NCBI GenBank assembly: GCA_008729055.1
Contig: SDUX01000002.1
Location: forward strand, 2,135,874-2,199,873
Direction of reading: 5' to 3'
DNA from: Pyropia haitanensis
Lineage: Eukaryota; Rhodophyta; Bangiophyceae; Bangiales; Bangiaceae
DNA: 64,000 bases
Under the pieces are notes generated by a model. That model was not told the DNA's origin and did not search any database. It saw nothing but the letters and a program-made list of their open reading frames with translations. The translations under genes were made by a program, and so were the position numbers. Shown in pieces: positions 21,441-31,619 of this stretch; position 1 is the stretch's first letter; every line of letters starts with the position of its first letter.

Positions 21441-23255
21441 GTCATTGCGGCGGCCGCGACGGCCGCCGCCACCGTTTTCTACCGCCGCTGCCTCCGCCAC
21501 GGCGACGGCTGCCGCCGCCCGTCACGGCTGCCCCTCCCTGCCGACGCTACCATCGTGGCAGAGGCGGCGGCCGCCGCCGCCGCCCTCCACCGCCACTGCC
21601 CCCGTCGGTCAGGGGGGCCTGGCGCCCCTGCCGCGCTCTGCAGCTTCCCCCCCGGACGCCGCCGCGGCCGGCGGCCGCCGCCGCCGTGGTCAGCCGCCGC
21701 CTCTGACGCTGGTTGTGGCGGCCCGGCGCTGCCGCTGCGGGCTGCCGCCCTCCCCCCCCCGGCCTCCGCCGCGGCCGACTGCCACCGCCGCCGCGGGCTG
21801 CCCTCTCTTTCCGTGGCCTCTGCCGCGGCTGGCTGCCGCCGCCGGTTGGGGCGGCCGGCTGCGGCCGTCGCGTGCTACCGCACCCCCCTCATGCCGTTGC
21901 GGACTGCCGTCCCCCCCCCCGTCTGCGCCGCGGCCGGCTGCCGCCGGCGCCACGGGCTGCCGCCCCCCTCCGTCACCTCGCGGCGAAGGGTTGGACGACA
22001 GGGCCAGACGACGATGGTGGGGGGGAAGGGGGAGCGAACGGCAAGACAACTGGTGACCAGCAACCCAGGTTGAACGAGGAGGTATTTGTGAGTAAAATGT
22101 GCAATAGCGATTATTCAACTGAGAACAATACGTATATCCGCGACTTGGCTCACATCTCGTCGCATATCTAGGGAATAAAATGCGCCATTCGTCTCATGTG
22201 ATAGGCTGTCACACGATCTCAGCCGTGCAACCTGAGGAGTGCATCCCGAATTCATCATTGCTGGACAGACGATTACAATACTTGACTTGGCGAGTAACCT
22301 GGTCAGCGACTCGCGCGACTGCTGGGACACAAGCGGCTGAAGCGCCGGCGTCCGACGCCGCCCTCCACCCCGCCCTGTCGCCCGCTTCACCATTCCCCGG
22401 CCACCCAGCAGGCCGGGTGGATACACAAGCCTTTTTTACTTGTTCTATTCAGTTTGAGTGCGCGCCTACAGGCGTCTGCTAGAGCAGAACCCCCAACGAC
22501 CCCATAGACAGACACAATGCGTGCACCATCCCTCCTGGGTTCCGCAGCTCAGGGGCGCCTGTGACGGTGAAAACACGGCTCGCTATGACATTTTAATCAT
22601 CCCTGATGCTCTGTGCTCCAGAAGAACGCAACCGTTTGTGCAGACAGCGCGAGAAAGAGCCCCCAGTCTGCTTCATTTTCTTTTGTTGCCAAGTATAGGC
22701 CGGAGTACAGAGTGCATGAGAGCCCCACGGCGGGAAGAGATAGTCGACTCTGGGTAACATGATCACGCTGAATCTGTTGGTGCACATATCTGGCGTCGTC
22801 CACCCGTGCAGCCGACAGGAACAGCGAGAGACTGGAAGGGTGAAGCGCTACCATCGACCCCTCCGAGCGGTTGTGAGCACTATGGATCTACTTTTTGCAC
22901 TGAACACTGAGGGAAAGGTATCTGGTGGCTACGGTGGCGTAAAAACGCAGAGAAAGCACACTGGAGCCCGCACATTGGCGACTAACTGACTGCTGCGCGG
23001 TTGCAGGCACTATGGCGCAGCTGGACGCGCCCAGAGTGTCGGTGTGAGTGAAAATAGCAGTGTAGATAACTGGCTACACTGTCTAGATCTGACAGATGTA
23101 GGTTTTAGTGCATGAGAGCACTGTGGGGCGTTGGACGGCCAGTCGAGGCGACCTGCCCAGAATGGTCACTTTGGAGGTCCATATGACCCACTTCCCATCG
23201 TTTGCGACGCTTTCTGAGCACATACACGTGCTCAGCGTCATCGTTTTAGTCTACG
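21316..23255 (+). repeat. Large inverted repeat, left arm
   Basis: Pairs with 23406-25352 on the opposite strand. Identity is almost complete from about 21450 to 22760; for example a 99-residue frame starting MRAYRRLLEQNPQ at 22458 recurs at 24200 (minus) with one changed residue. It drops visibly towards the centre (22800-23255). Confidence 0.9.
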
Positions 23256-23405
23256 GCGAGTGCTTCAGAAAAGTTTGTTGCGTGGTCCTTGACTCGCGTT
23301 GCACGCGGTCACCGCGCCTGATGCACTCCTGGGTGCCAGGCGCCATACACCGCTACAACGCGTTTCAGCAAGATGTGCAAATGTTTTTCGACCTGGCCTC
23401 AGATG
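23256..23405. other. Spacer at the centre of the inverted repeat
   Basis: About 150 bp where the two arms no longer align well, though short inverted matches remain (GTTTTAGTC on one side, GACTAAAAC on the other, and CGCGTTG/CAACGCG). Confidence 0.6.
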
Positions 23406-25352
23406 ACTAAAACGATGACGCTGAGCACGCTCGTGTGCTTAGAAAGTGTCGCAGACGTCGGAAAGTGCGTCTTTCATGCCCCCAAAGTGGTCACTCTGAG
23501 CAGGTCGCCTCGACAGGCCGTCCAATGCCCCACAGTGCTCTCATGCACTAAAATCTACATCTGTCAGATCTAGACAGTGTAGCCAGTTACCTTCACTGCT
23601 TTTTTCACACTTATCATCGCTGTGGGCGCGTGCAGCTGCGTCACAGTGCCCACCACCCCATCTGCAGTCAGTTAGTCGCCAATGTGCGGGCTCCAGTGTG
23701 CTTTCTTTGCATTATTACGGCACCATAGCCACCAGGTACCTTTGTATTCAGGGTTCGCTAAAAAAAGCAGACCCATAACGGTCACAATCGCTCGGAGGAG
23801 GCGATTATAACGCTTCACCCTTCCAGTCTGTGGCTGTTCCTGTCGGCTGTACGGGTGCACGACGCCAGATATGTGCACCAACAGATTCAGCGTGATCATG
23901 TTACCCAGAGTCGACTATCTCTTCCCGCCGTGGGGCTCTCATGCACTCTGTACTCTGGCCTATACTTGGCAACAAAAGAAAATGAAGCAGACTGGGGGCT
24001 CTTTCTCGCGCTGTCTGCACAAACGGTTGCGTTCTTCTGGAGCACAGAGCATCAGGGATGATTAAAATGTCATAGCGAGCCGTGTTTTCACCGTCACAGG
24101 CGCCCCTGAGCTGCGGAACCCAGGAGGGATGGTGCACGCATTGTGTCTGTCTATGGGGTCGTTGGGGGTTCTGCTCTAGCAGACGCCTGTAGGCGCGCAC
24201 TCAAACTGAATAGAACAAGTAAAAAAGGCTTGTGTATCCACCCGGCCTGCTGGGTGGCCGGGGAATGGTGAAGCGGGCGACAGGGCGGGGTGGAGGGCGG
24301 CGTCGGACGCCGGCGCTTCAGCCGCTTGTGTCCCAGCAGTCGCGCGAGTCGCTGACCAGGTTACTCGCCAAGTCAAGTATTGTAATCGTCTGTCCAGCAA
24401 TGATGAATTCGGGATGCACTCCTCAGGTTGCACGGCTGAGATCGTGTGACAGCCTATCACATGAGACGAATGGCGCATTTTATTCCCTAGATATGCGACG
24501 AGATGTGAGCCAAGTCGCGGATATACGTATTGTTCTCAGTTGAATAATCGCTATTGCACATTTTACTCACAAATACCTCCTCGTTCAACCTGGGTTGCTG
24601 GTCACCAGTTGTCTTGCCGTTCGCTCCCCCTTCCCCCCCACCATCGTCGTCTGGCCCTGTCGTCCAACCCTTCGCCGCGAGGTGACGGAGGGGGGCGGCA
24701 GCCCGTGGCGCCGGCGGCAGCCGGCCGCGGCGCAGACGGGGGGGGGGACGGCAGTCCGCAACGGCATGAGGGGGGTGCGGTAGCACGCGACGGCCGCAGC
24801 CGGCCGCCCCAACCGGCGGCGGCAGCCAGCCGCGGCAGAGGCCACGGAAAGAGAGGGCAGCCCGCGGCGGCGGTGGCAGTCGGCCGCGGCGGAGGCCGGG
24901 GGGGGAGGGCGGCAGCCCGCAGCGGCAGCGCCGGGCCGCCACAACCAGCGTCAGAGGCGGCGGCTGACCACGGCGGCGGCGGCCGCCGGCCGCGGCGGCG
25001 TCCGGGGGGGAAGCTGCAGAGCGCGGCAGGGGCGCCAGGCCCCCCTGACCGACGGGGGCAGTGGCGGTGGAGGGCGGCGGCGGCGGCCGCCGCCTCTGCC
25101 ACGATGGTAGCGTCGGCAGGGAGGGGCAGCCGTGACGGGCGGCGGCAGCCGTCGCCGTGGCGGAGGCAGCGGCGGTAGAAAACGGTGGCGGCGGCCGTCG
25201 CGGCCGCCGCAATGACTACGGCGGCCGCGGCCGCGGGCGCTGCGGTGGCGGGCGGCGACGGCCGCTGCCGCCACGGGGGCAGCGGCGGGAGGGGGCGGCG
25301 GCGGTGGCGGGGGCAGCAGCGACAGTGGGCGGCGGCGGCCGCCGCGACGGCG
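23406..25352 (-). repeat. Large inverted repeat, right arm
   Basis: Reverse complement of 21316-23255. The match ends near GGGGGCAGCAGCGACAGTGG at about 25310-25350; beyond that the sequences differ. The arm includes an AT-richer inner 1.3 kb and a GC-only outer 0.7 kb. Confidence 0.9.
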
Positions 25353-26634
25353 GGGGCAGCTGGCCGGGACAGCCGGCAGCCGGCGGGGGCGGCATGGAGC
25401 GACGGCGGGGGGAGTGCGGATGCAGGCGGCGGCTGTGGGGGCCATGGGGACAGCTGGCGGCGGCAGACGACAGTCGGCGGCGGGCCGGTTGCACCTGGTG
25501 CAGCCGAGGGAAGAGGGAGCAGTCTGCGTTGGCGCCGGGGGTGGCGGGGTTGGCCGGGCGCGGCGTGGGCGGCAGCCGGCTGCGAAGAGTGGAGAGTGCG
25601 TTGGGGGTGGCGGCGGCCGGGCTGGCGCCTGGCAGGGGGGGGTCGTGGGGAGTGCCTCCCCATCTGGGGGGGATGCATGGCTCCGCGCGAGCGGGGAAAA
25701 GGCAGTTTAGGGCGGGGGGTGGGGGGGGGGGGGTTAGCCAGGGGGGGGGGGCGGAGGGTAGCGGGGGAAGGAGTATGGCGAGCGGCCACAGCACCAACGA
25801 ACTTGCCCTGAGCATCATTCTCTCCTGTGCGGCGCGCCTCCCCCCGCCCGCGCGGCGCCCCATCCCCGGCCGTTGGGCGCCGTGCACCCCCCCGCGGCGC
25901 AATGTCGCGCCGCGTCCGCAGGGAGCAACCCCCCCCCCAGGCGGGATGGCACGCCAAAGCTGTCCCCCAGCCACCGCGGCCCGACGCAGCTGCCCCGCCG
26001 TTCGTACGTACCCCCGTGCCACACCAAGACGGGCAGCCGCATGTGTGCAGCCCGCAACTCAGAGTCTGGATGCACACCGTATCCCTGGAGGACAGCTGCA
26101 TGCCAAGTAGCCCGTCCATGGTGCGCTCGCAAATATCGCCGCCGCAGAGCGACAACGTGGCGGGTCCCACGGAACCACGTGGGAGCCTGTGAGGCCACCC
26201 CATCCCCCCCCCCCCCCCCCCCCAATCCCCACCATGTGAAATTTCACAGGTTGAGGATAGATGCGGATTCCTGCCTCGGCATCTCCTACGCAAGGTCCGC
26301 CTGGTCTTCGTGTCGGCCGAGCAGCGGCGCGGTCGCTTGACTGCGTGGTGAGAGGCTGCATCCATCAAGGCCATGGTGCGTTCACTGGCCATGAGACGCG
26401 GTGCGTGCTGCCTGTGTTCTCCGCGCGGCCGCCCTGCCAAACGCAGTCGCCTCTGGGGGCCTTTAAAACAGCGGGAAGGGGTGGGGCGACCCTCGCTGCG
26501 CCAAGACACACCCGGTCGGGCGGCCGCGACGGTCGCCGCCTTCGCCACTGGCCTTTCCCAGCCTGTCCCCGTCCGCCCCCCCGGCACCCACCTTCCGCCG
26601 CTCCCCTCCCCCCCCCCCCCCCCCACCCCGCACC
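25353..26634. other. Intergenic with 20-C run
   Basis: Between the inverted repeat and the F-box gene. It holds an uninterrupted run of 20 C (26204-26223) and G-runs near 25725-25750. No gene recognised; short minus-strand ORFs lack the local codon bias. Confidence 0.35.
26462..26469 (+). promoter_or_regulatory. Possible TATA-like element for F-box gene
   Basis: TTTAAAAC in an otherwise GC-rich context, about 170 bp before the F-box ATG at 26635. Suggestive only. Confidence 0.3.
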
Positions 26635-27951
26635 ATGGTGCCACCTATGACCCTCCTGGACCTCCCCCGCGAGCTGCTGGAGCGCATCCTCTTTCACGTC
26701 GCTGACCCGGGCGGCATCCGCGCCGCCGGCCGCTCGTGCAAGCGTCTGGCGGCGGTGACGGCGGCGGCGTCCCCGCTGTGGCGGGCGCTCCTCGCCAGCC
26801 GCGTGGACTTGTCGCGCCGGCCGGGGCGGGCGACGGGGTGGGAGACGGAGTTTTATTGCTACTGGGACGACTCGTACGGGGAACCGACCGACGAGGTGGC
26901 GTTTGCGCCGCCGCTCGGTCGCGTGCGGGGGTGGACGGGGGGGGCGGAGGACGGGACGACGGCGGGAGGGGTCGGGGGCGAGGGTGTGAGCGGTAGTGGG
27001 AGCGGAGGCGGGGGCGGTGGGTCGGCGGGTGGCGACGGCACACCCGCCGCGCCGCCTGACGCGGCGGCGGACGCTGACGACGGGTCGGCGGGCGACGGCG
27101 GCTGGGGTGCGCAAACGACGGGCGGCTTTCTGTACACGGACACCCGACGGGCCGCCCGCAGCGTCCCGGCGGCGGCACCCGCCAACGGCCCCGGCGCCAC
27201 CGCCGGCGGCGCCGCCACCAGCGACGGTGACGCGGCCGCCCCAGACGGCGACGTGGCCGCCGCGGACGACGACGCGGGCGGGCAGTCCGCAGCCAAGCGC
27301 TCCAAGGTCGCCGCCACGGCGTTTGTCGAAGACCCGCGGCTCCTCTACACCGCCCTCGTCGCCGCCACCCGTGCGGGCGACGCGGTCGCCGACCCGGCCT
27401 ACGCCGCCGCCATGGACCGCAACGTCAACCTGTGGAGCTCCGAGGCCCAGCCCCTTACGCACGTGTGGGTGGTGCGCGTCGACCCGCCGGGCATTCCGTG
27501 GCCACCCGTGCCGGCGGCGGCGGCGGAGGGCGCCGCCACCGCTGCCACCGTGGCCGCCGCCCCGCCGGCGTCCGAAGCGGCCATGCGCGCCGCGGCGACG
27601 GCGCTGCTCACCGCCGCTGGCGCGTCGCCGCCGGTGGTGGCCGCGCTCGGCACCACCATACCGAGCGGCGGCGCCGCCGACGCCATCTACACCCGCCACA
27701 TAGGTGAACCCATCGAGGCGGCCCTCGGCGAGCGCCACAGCCCGACCGACCCGTTGTCGCGCCACGCGACCACTTCCACGGTCCGGCGGGTAGCGGCGGG
27801 CAACGACGCGGTGCGGGCGCTGCTCGGCGGCCGGCCGGCGCTGCTGTTTGAATTTGGGGAGGAGGCGATGAACCCGGTGGGGGCTGTGCTCGCGGTCGCG
27901 TGGTCCCCGCAGCTCATCGCGGGGCTCCTCGTCGAAGTCGTGCGCACTTGA
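26635..27951 (+). CDS. F-box protein
   Basis: A 438-residue uninterrupted frame with a strong start context (GCACCATGGTG). Residues about 6-50 form an F-box: LLDLPRELLERILFHVADPG, then RAAGRSCKRLAAV and SPLWRALLA, matching the usual LPxExLxxIL...CxxLxxL...LWR pattern. It is therefore expected to bind SKP1 and bring a substrate to an SCF ubiquitin ligase. The phrase WETEFYCYWDDSYGE follows. The middle (about 100-225) is Gly/Ala/Asp-rich. The C-terminal 200 residues are a compact Ala-rich domain ending LLVEVVRT, with no WD40, Kelch or clear LRR signature, so the substrate is unknown. Confidence 0.75.
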   Translation: MVPPMTLLDLPRELLERILFHVADPGGIRAAGRSCKRLAAVTAAASPLWRALLASRVDLSRRPGRATGWETEFYCYWDDSYGEPTDEVAFAPPLGRVRGWTGGAEDGTTAGGVGGEGVSGSGSGGGGGGSAGGDGTPAAPPDAAADADDGSAGDGGWGAQTTGGFLYTDTRRAARSVPAAAPANGPGATAGGAATSDGDAAAPDGDVAAADDDAGGQSAAKRSKVAATAFVEDPRLLYTALVAATRAGDAVADPAYAAAMDRNVNLWSSEAQPLTHVWVVRVDPPGIPWPPVPAAAAEGAATAATVAAAPPASEAAMRAAATALLTAAGASPPVVAALGTTIPSGGAADAIYTRHIGEPIEAALGERHSPTDPLSRHATTSTVRRVAAGNDAVRALLGGRPALLFEFGEEAMNPVGAVLAVAWSPQLIAGLLVEVVRT

Positions 27952-28385
27952 GGTGAGCGGGGGGGGGGTCAGAGGGGGACGGGGCGGGAGCGTAACGGCC
28001 AGCTGCGCGCCCAGCGACGGTCTGCGCTGTAGAGGGAGGGGGACGGAGACATCGCCCCCTTGGCGCGGAGGATGAACGGGAAGCTTTGCAATGCACCTAT
28101 GTTGGAGGCCGGCCCGCTGCTGGGCCACCGCCCGCGGCGCTCTCGGCGTGGGGTTACGGGAACAGCGGCAGCGGCAGCGGCGGCAGCAGCTGGTACGGAG
28201 TCTTGGTCTTTCAAACGGGAGCGGCAGAGTCGGGCTTTGTCAGGGGCAAGGAGGGAACGGGAGAGGCGCAGCATGTGGCCGCCACTGTTGCCACTGTGCC
28301 GGTCAGCAGCAGCGGCGGCGGCGGCGGCGGCGGCGGCAGCGACAGGAAGCTACTAGGGGCGGGAAAGGGCCCTTTGGCGCGAAAA
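27952..28385. other. Intergenic between F-box gene and tRNA
   Basis: Contains a short GGC repeat (about 28314-28338). No gene recognised; presumably the F-box 3' untranslated region and tRNA 5' flank. Confidence 0.35.
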
Positions 28386-28507
28386 GCTCTCGTCGTCTAA
28401 TGGTTCAATTCAATGGGTTGTCCATCCAGCAAGGATGTTCTCGAGCGCATGGCTTGACGTCCAACGTTGTGGCCGTAACGATGGCGGTTCGATCCCGCCC
28501 GGGGGCA
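28386..28507 (+). tRNA. tRNA-His(GUG) with two introns
   Basis: Removing 28406-28431 (26 nt, D-loop) and 28440-28463 (24 nt, 5' strand of the anticodon stem) gives a 72-nt cloverleaf. The acceptor stem is GCTCTCG with CGGGGGC (G-C and G-T pairs). The D stem is GTCT/GGAT with loop AATGGTTA. The anticodon stem TTACG/CGTAA is perfect, with loop TTGTGGC (anticodon GTG at 28469-28471). A 4-nt variable region follows. The T stem is GGCGG/CCGCC with loop TTCGATC. A73 is at 28507. The B box GGTTCGATCCC is intact, and a TTTTTT terminator follows at once. As usual in eukaryotes no G-1 is encoded. Neither intron is at the canonical 37/38 position. Intron borders could shift by one or two nt. Confidence 0.85.
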
Positions 28508-28509
28508 GC

Positions 28510-28515
28510 TTTTTT
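28510..28515 (+). terminator. RNA polymerase III terminator (T6)
   Basis: Six T's two bases after the tRNA discriminator base, in a GC-rich region where T-runs are rare. Confidence 0.8.
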
Positions 28516-28868
28516 GCGACCCGGTCACCGCTCCGTGCCACGAGGAGTACAGGCGGGTCACTGCAGCCTGACACAACAGCCCAGACACCTTTCGTGGGGT
28601 GGTAGGTAGTACTAAAGAACTGTACCCAGTTGAGCGTTACGTGCAACACGAGGTGGGCGGACTGCAGTGCGCCGGTGGACATATGGCAGCACACTGCTGT
28701 CGTCCGAATGCATAGGCGACATGCCAAGCATAATGATCCTGTCGCTCAGAGGTTGGCTGTCCAACAAGCCATCCTCATGCTCTCGCTGATATTGTTGCGG
28801 TGCCAGTTAACTATGGATGTGTTCCCCAGGTGGCTGTTCTCAATCCCTGCGACGAGATCAACACGAGC
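28516..28868. other. Less GC-rich spacer, no gene recognised
   Basis: Lies between the tRNA gene and the 3' end of the minus-strand coiled-coil gene. Nothing else is supported. Confidence 0.35.
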
Positions 28869-31619
28869 TCACGTACCCGCCTCATTGCCCTCTCGACCTC
28901 CTTCTGCATCCCTTCTTGTTCGGCCCTCTGGACCAAACGCACTTGTTACCGCCACGGTCGAAGCAAAGGCGGCCATCAAGCTGGCATCCTCCGTTTCAGG
29001 GCTGTCGCGAGGTGTGTCCGTCGTGGCGGCGTCGGTGGTAGTAGTGACGTCGGCAGCGGTAGTTGGACGGCCCGCTCCTCCGTCGTCAGCGACCTCCCAT
29101 CCCCTATGGGTGAGGGATAAGGCGTGGCCCCCCACGTCTCTCACCACGGAAGGAGGGGCCACCCACCCTCCCCCAGCAGGTCGCCGGCCAGCTGCAACAA
29201 ACTCCTCGCCGCTCCATAGGTCGGCCCATGCACGATCGCCCTCGCCGCGGCCGCCCTGGCGGCGGCGCCACCGCCCGCTGCCACTGCCGCCACCGTTGCC
29301 GCCGCCGGTACCCTGCACCACTGTAACGGCCACGCCTGCAGCGGCGGCGGCTGCGGCCGACGCTGCGGTATCGCCGGTGGACCACGCGCCAGGCGTAGCG
29401 GGCGTGCCAGGTGGAGGATCCGGGGGCGCACCGCGGGATGCCGCACCGCCTCCACGACGGCGACGGCGACGGCCTCCGCTACCGCCGCCACCTCCACCGG
29501 CAGCGGCACCGCCCGCCCGGCGGACCCCCGTCCCGCTGCCGGGGAGTACGGCGCCAGCGGCGGGTGGTGGCGGACGCAAGCCGCCTACAACCCGCCGCCG
29601 GCGGGGTGGCGGCACCAGCCCTTCCGAGTCCATCCTCCTCACCGCCCCTTGACGGGAGTTCACCTCGGCATTGGCAGCAAGCCACGACGCCTTGGCGCCG
29701 TCGAGGCCAATCGGAAGGTCGCCGCTGCCCACCCAAGCGGGGGGACCCGCCGCTGTCGGCCGAAGGTGAGGCGGCAATTGCGGGGGTGGCGGCGGGTGGG
29801 GGTGCGCCCAGGCGGTGGGGATAGTCACCCACGGAGCGCCACTTGGCGGGGCCGGCGGCGCTCCCGTGACCAGCGGCGTGCCCGCGACCGGCGGCGCGCC
29901 CGCGACGGGGGGCGCGCCCCCCTCCCTCCCCGTTCCCGCACCACCCCGCCCACCATCTCCCGGAGGCCCCACCCCTGGAGCAGGCGGCACCGCCGACAGC
30001 AACCGCCGGCGCCACCACCCCGCCACCGCTGTGGAGCCGAGGAGCCCCGTGTAGTCTGGCGCCTCGCGGGCGGGTCGGCTGCCGCCGCGGCCGTCTGGCA
30101 GCGGCGGCGGCTCCCCCCCCGGGTTCCGCACGCGGGTGACGCCGCCGAGGCGGGGCGTCGACGGCGCGCCCGGCGACGCCCCCCCGCTGCGCTCCCACCC
30201 CGACGTGGACAGCGGCGACGGGGTGGGCAAGCCCGCGGGGAAGCCCGCGGCGGGCGGCAGCGCAAACTCGGGGGGGGACGGTGGCGGGGAGGGGATGGTC
30301 AGGCTCGACGAGATGGACCGCCGGAGGGGGGCCCCAAATGGCGCCGCCGCGTGGCGCCCGCCCCCGGGGGGGGGCGGCTGCACGCCCCCGCCCGACGCCG
30401 TCGCCGCGGCTGCCGCCGCCCACGCGGCGGCTGGGAGGCTGGCGGCGCCACTCGCCAGCGCCGCCTCAATGGTGGCCAGCCGGTCGCTGAGCCTCGCCAC
30501 CGCCGCGGCAGCAGAGGCCGCGTCGGCCGCCGCGCGGGAGCGGGCGGTCGCGGCGGCAGCCGCGGACGCGGCGGCGGTGGTGGTTAGCGACACGACCGAC
30601 GCCTCGAGGGTGGCCAGCCGGTCCAGCAGGTCCTTATACGCAGAGCGCGCGAGCGTCACCTGGCCGTCGCCGTGATCCGCACGGCCGCCGCCGCCGACAC
30701 TGCCTGCGCCGTCGCCGCCACCCCCGGCGCCGCCACCCCCCATGCCGGCGCCACCACCGCCGCCGCCGCCGCTGCCGCACCCGCCGCCACCATCAATGGA
30801 AGAGCGGGACGTGGGGCTCCCGCTACCATTCCCGGCGCGGTGGTGCACCGACGGTGAGAGGACGACGCCACGGTCACCCCCCACTGGGGGACCCCAATAG
30901 CAAGCCGCGCTACCCGTCGCGCCGCCGCCGCCGCCGCCGCCACTGCCGCCGCCGCCGCCTCCGCTGTTGCCCCATCCCCCCGGCGGGTCACCCCCCCCCC
31001 TCCCCCACTTGGAGCGTGGGCCGCCCACGGGCTGCCGCCCCCGCCCCCCAACGGGGTCGCCCACGGGGAGTGCCCCCCCCCCGCCCCCCCCCCACACCGC
31101 CGCCGTTGCCCCCAGAACACCCACCGTCGGGCGCGCCGTCGGGCGGCAGCGGCAGCGACAGCGGTTCGCCGGGGGAACCAAACAGGGAGCGCCGGTGGTC
31201 GACGAGCAGCCCGAGCCGGTGGGCGCTATCGCTGCCGCTGCTGCCGCCGCCGACGCCGCCGCCACTGCTGCCACCAACGCTGCCGCTCCCGCCGTTGCTG
31301 CTGCCGGCGCCACACCCGCCGCTGCCACTACCGCCGCTGCCGCCGCTGGCACCGCCACCGCCGCCGCCGTTGCCGCCACCGCCGCCGCCGCCGCCGCCGC
31401 CACCAACGCCAACACGCCCCCCCCCCCCCGCCCCCCCAACGGCGGACGCCCCCGCGTGGGGCTCCCCAATCACGCCGTACGCGCCCGCCCGCGCCGCTTC
31501 GAGAGGCGGCTGCGGCGGGTGCGCCGGCGGTGGCGGTGGCCACGGCCGCCCGGGGGGGGTGGCGACCACCACCACCCGCGCGTCCGGCGCGCCGCGGGCC
31601 CCGCCGGTGGGGCCCGCCA
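28869..31619 (-). CDS. Unknown protein with Ala-rich coiled coil
   Basis: No family recognised. The best-supported part (nt about 30690-28869) has two heptad-type segments, LARSAYKDLLDRLATLEASV and VARLSDRLATIEAAL, about 35 residues apart. These predict a coiled coil and perhaps oligomerisation. A long disordered Pro/Gly/Ser region with RRS and SPPPSPP phrases follows. The C-terminus contains EGDRAWADLWSGEEFVAAG and ends in EGGREGNEAGT. Upstream, natural-looking sequence (HRRSLFGSPGEPLSLPLP, near 31160) lies in a different frame, with the switch among G/C runs at about 31060-31090. The start is therefore provisional: ATG at 31619 (MAGPTGGARGAPD) is one candidate. Confidence 0.45.

Noticed and set aside
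20166..22073. A 635-residue plus-strand ORF and overlapping long minus-strand ORFs
   Set aside because: Stop codons are rare in GC-only DNA. All frames stay open, the composition is repetitive, and no domain is recognisable.
21316..25352. Inverted repeat as a CRISPR array or integrated plastid inverted repeat
   Set aside because: No regularly spaced short repeats, and no rRNA or plastid gene in the arms. GC content is far above that of plastid DNA.
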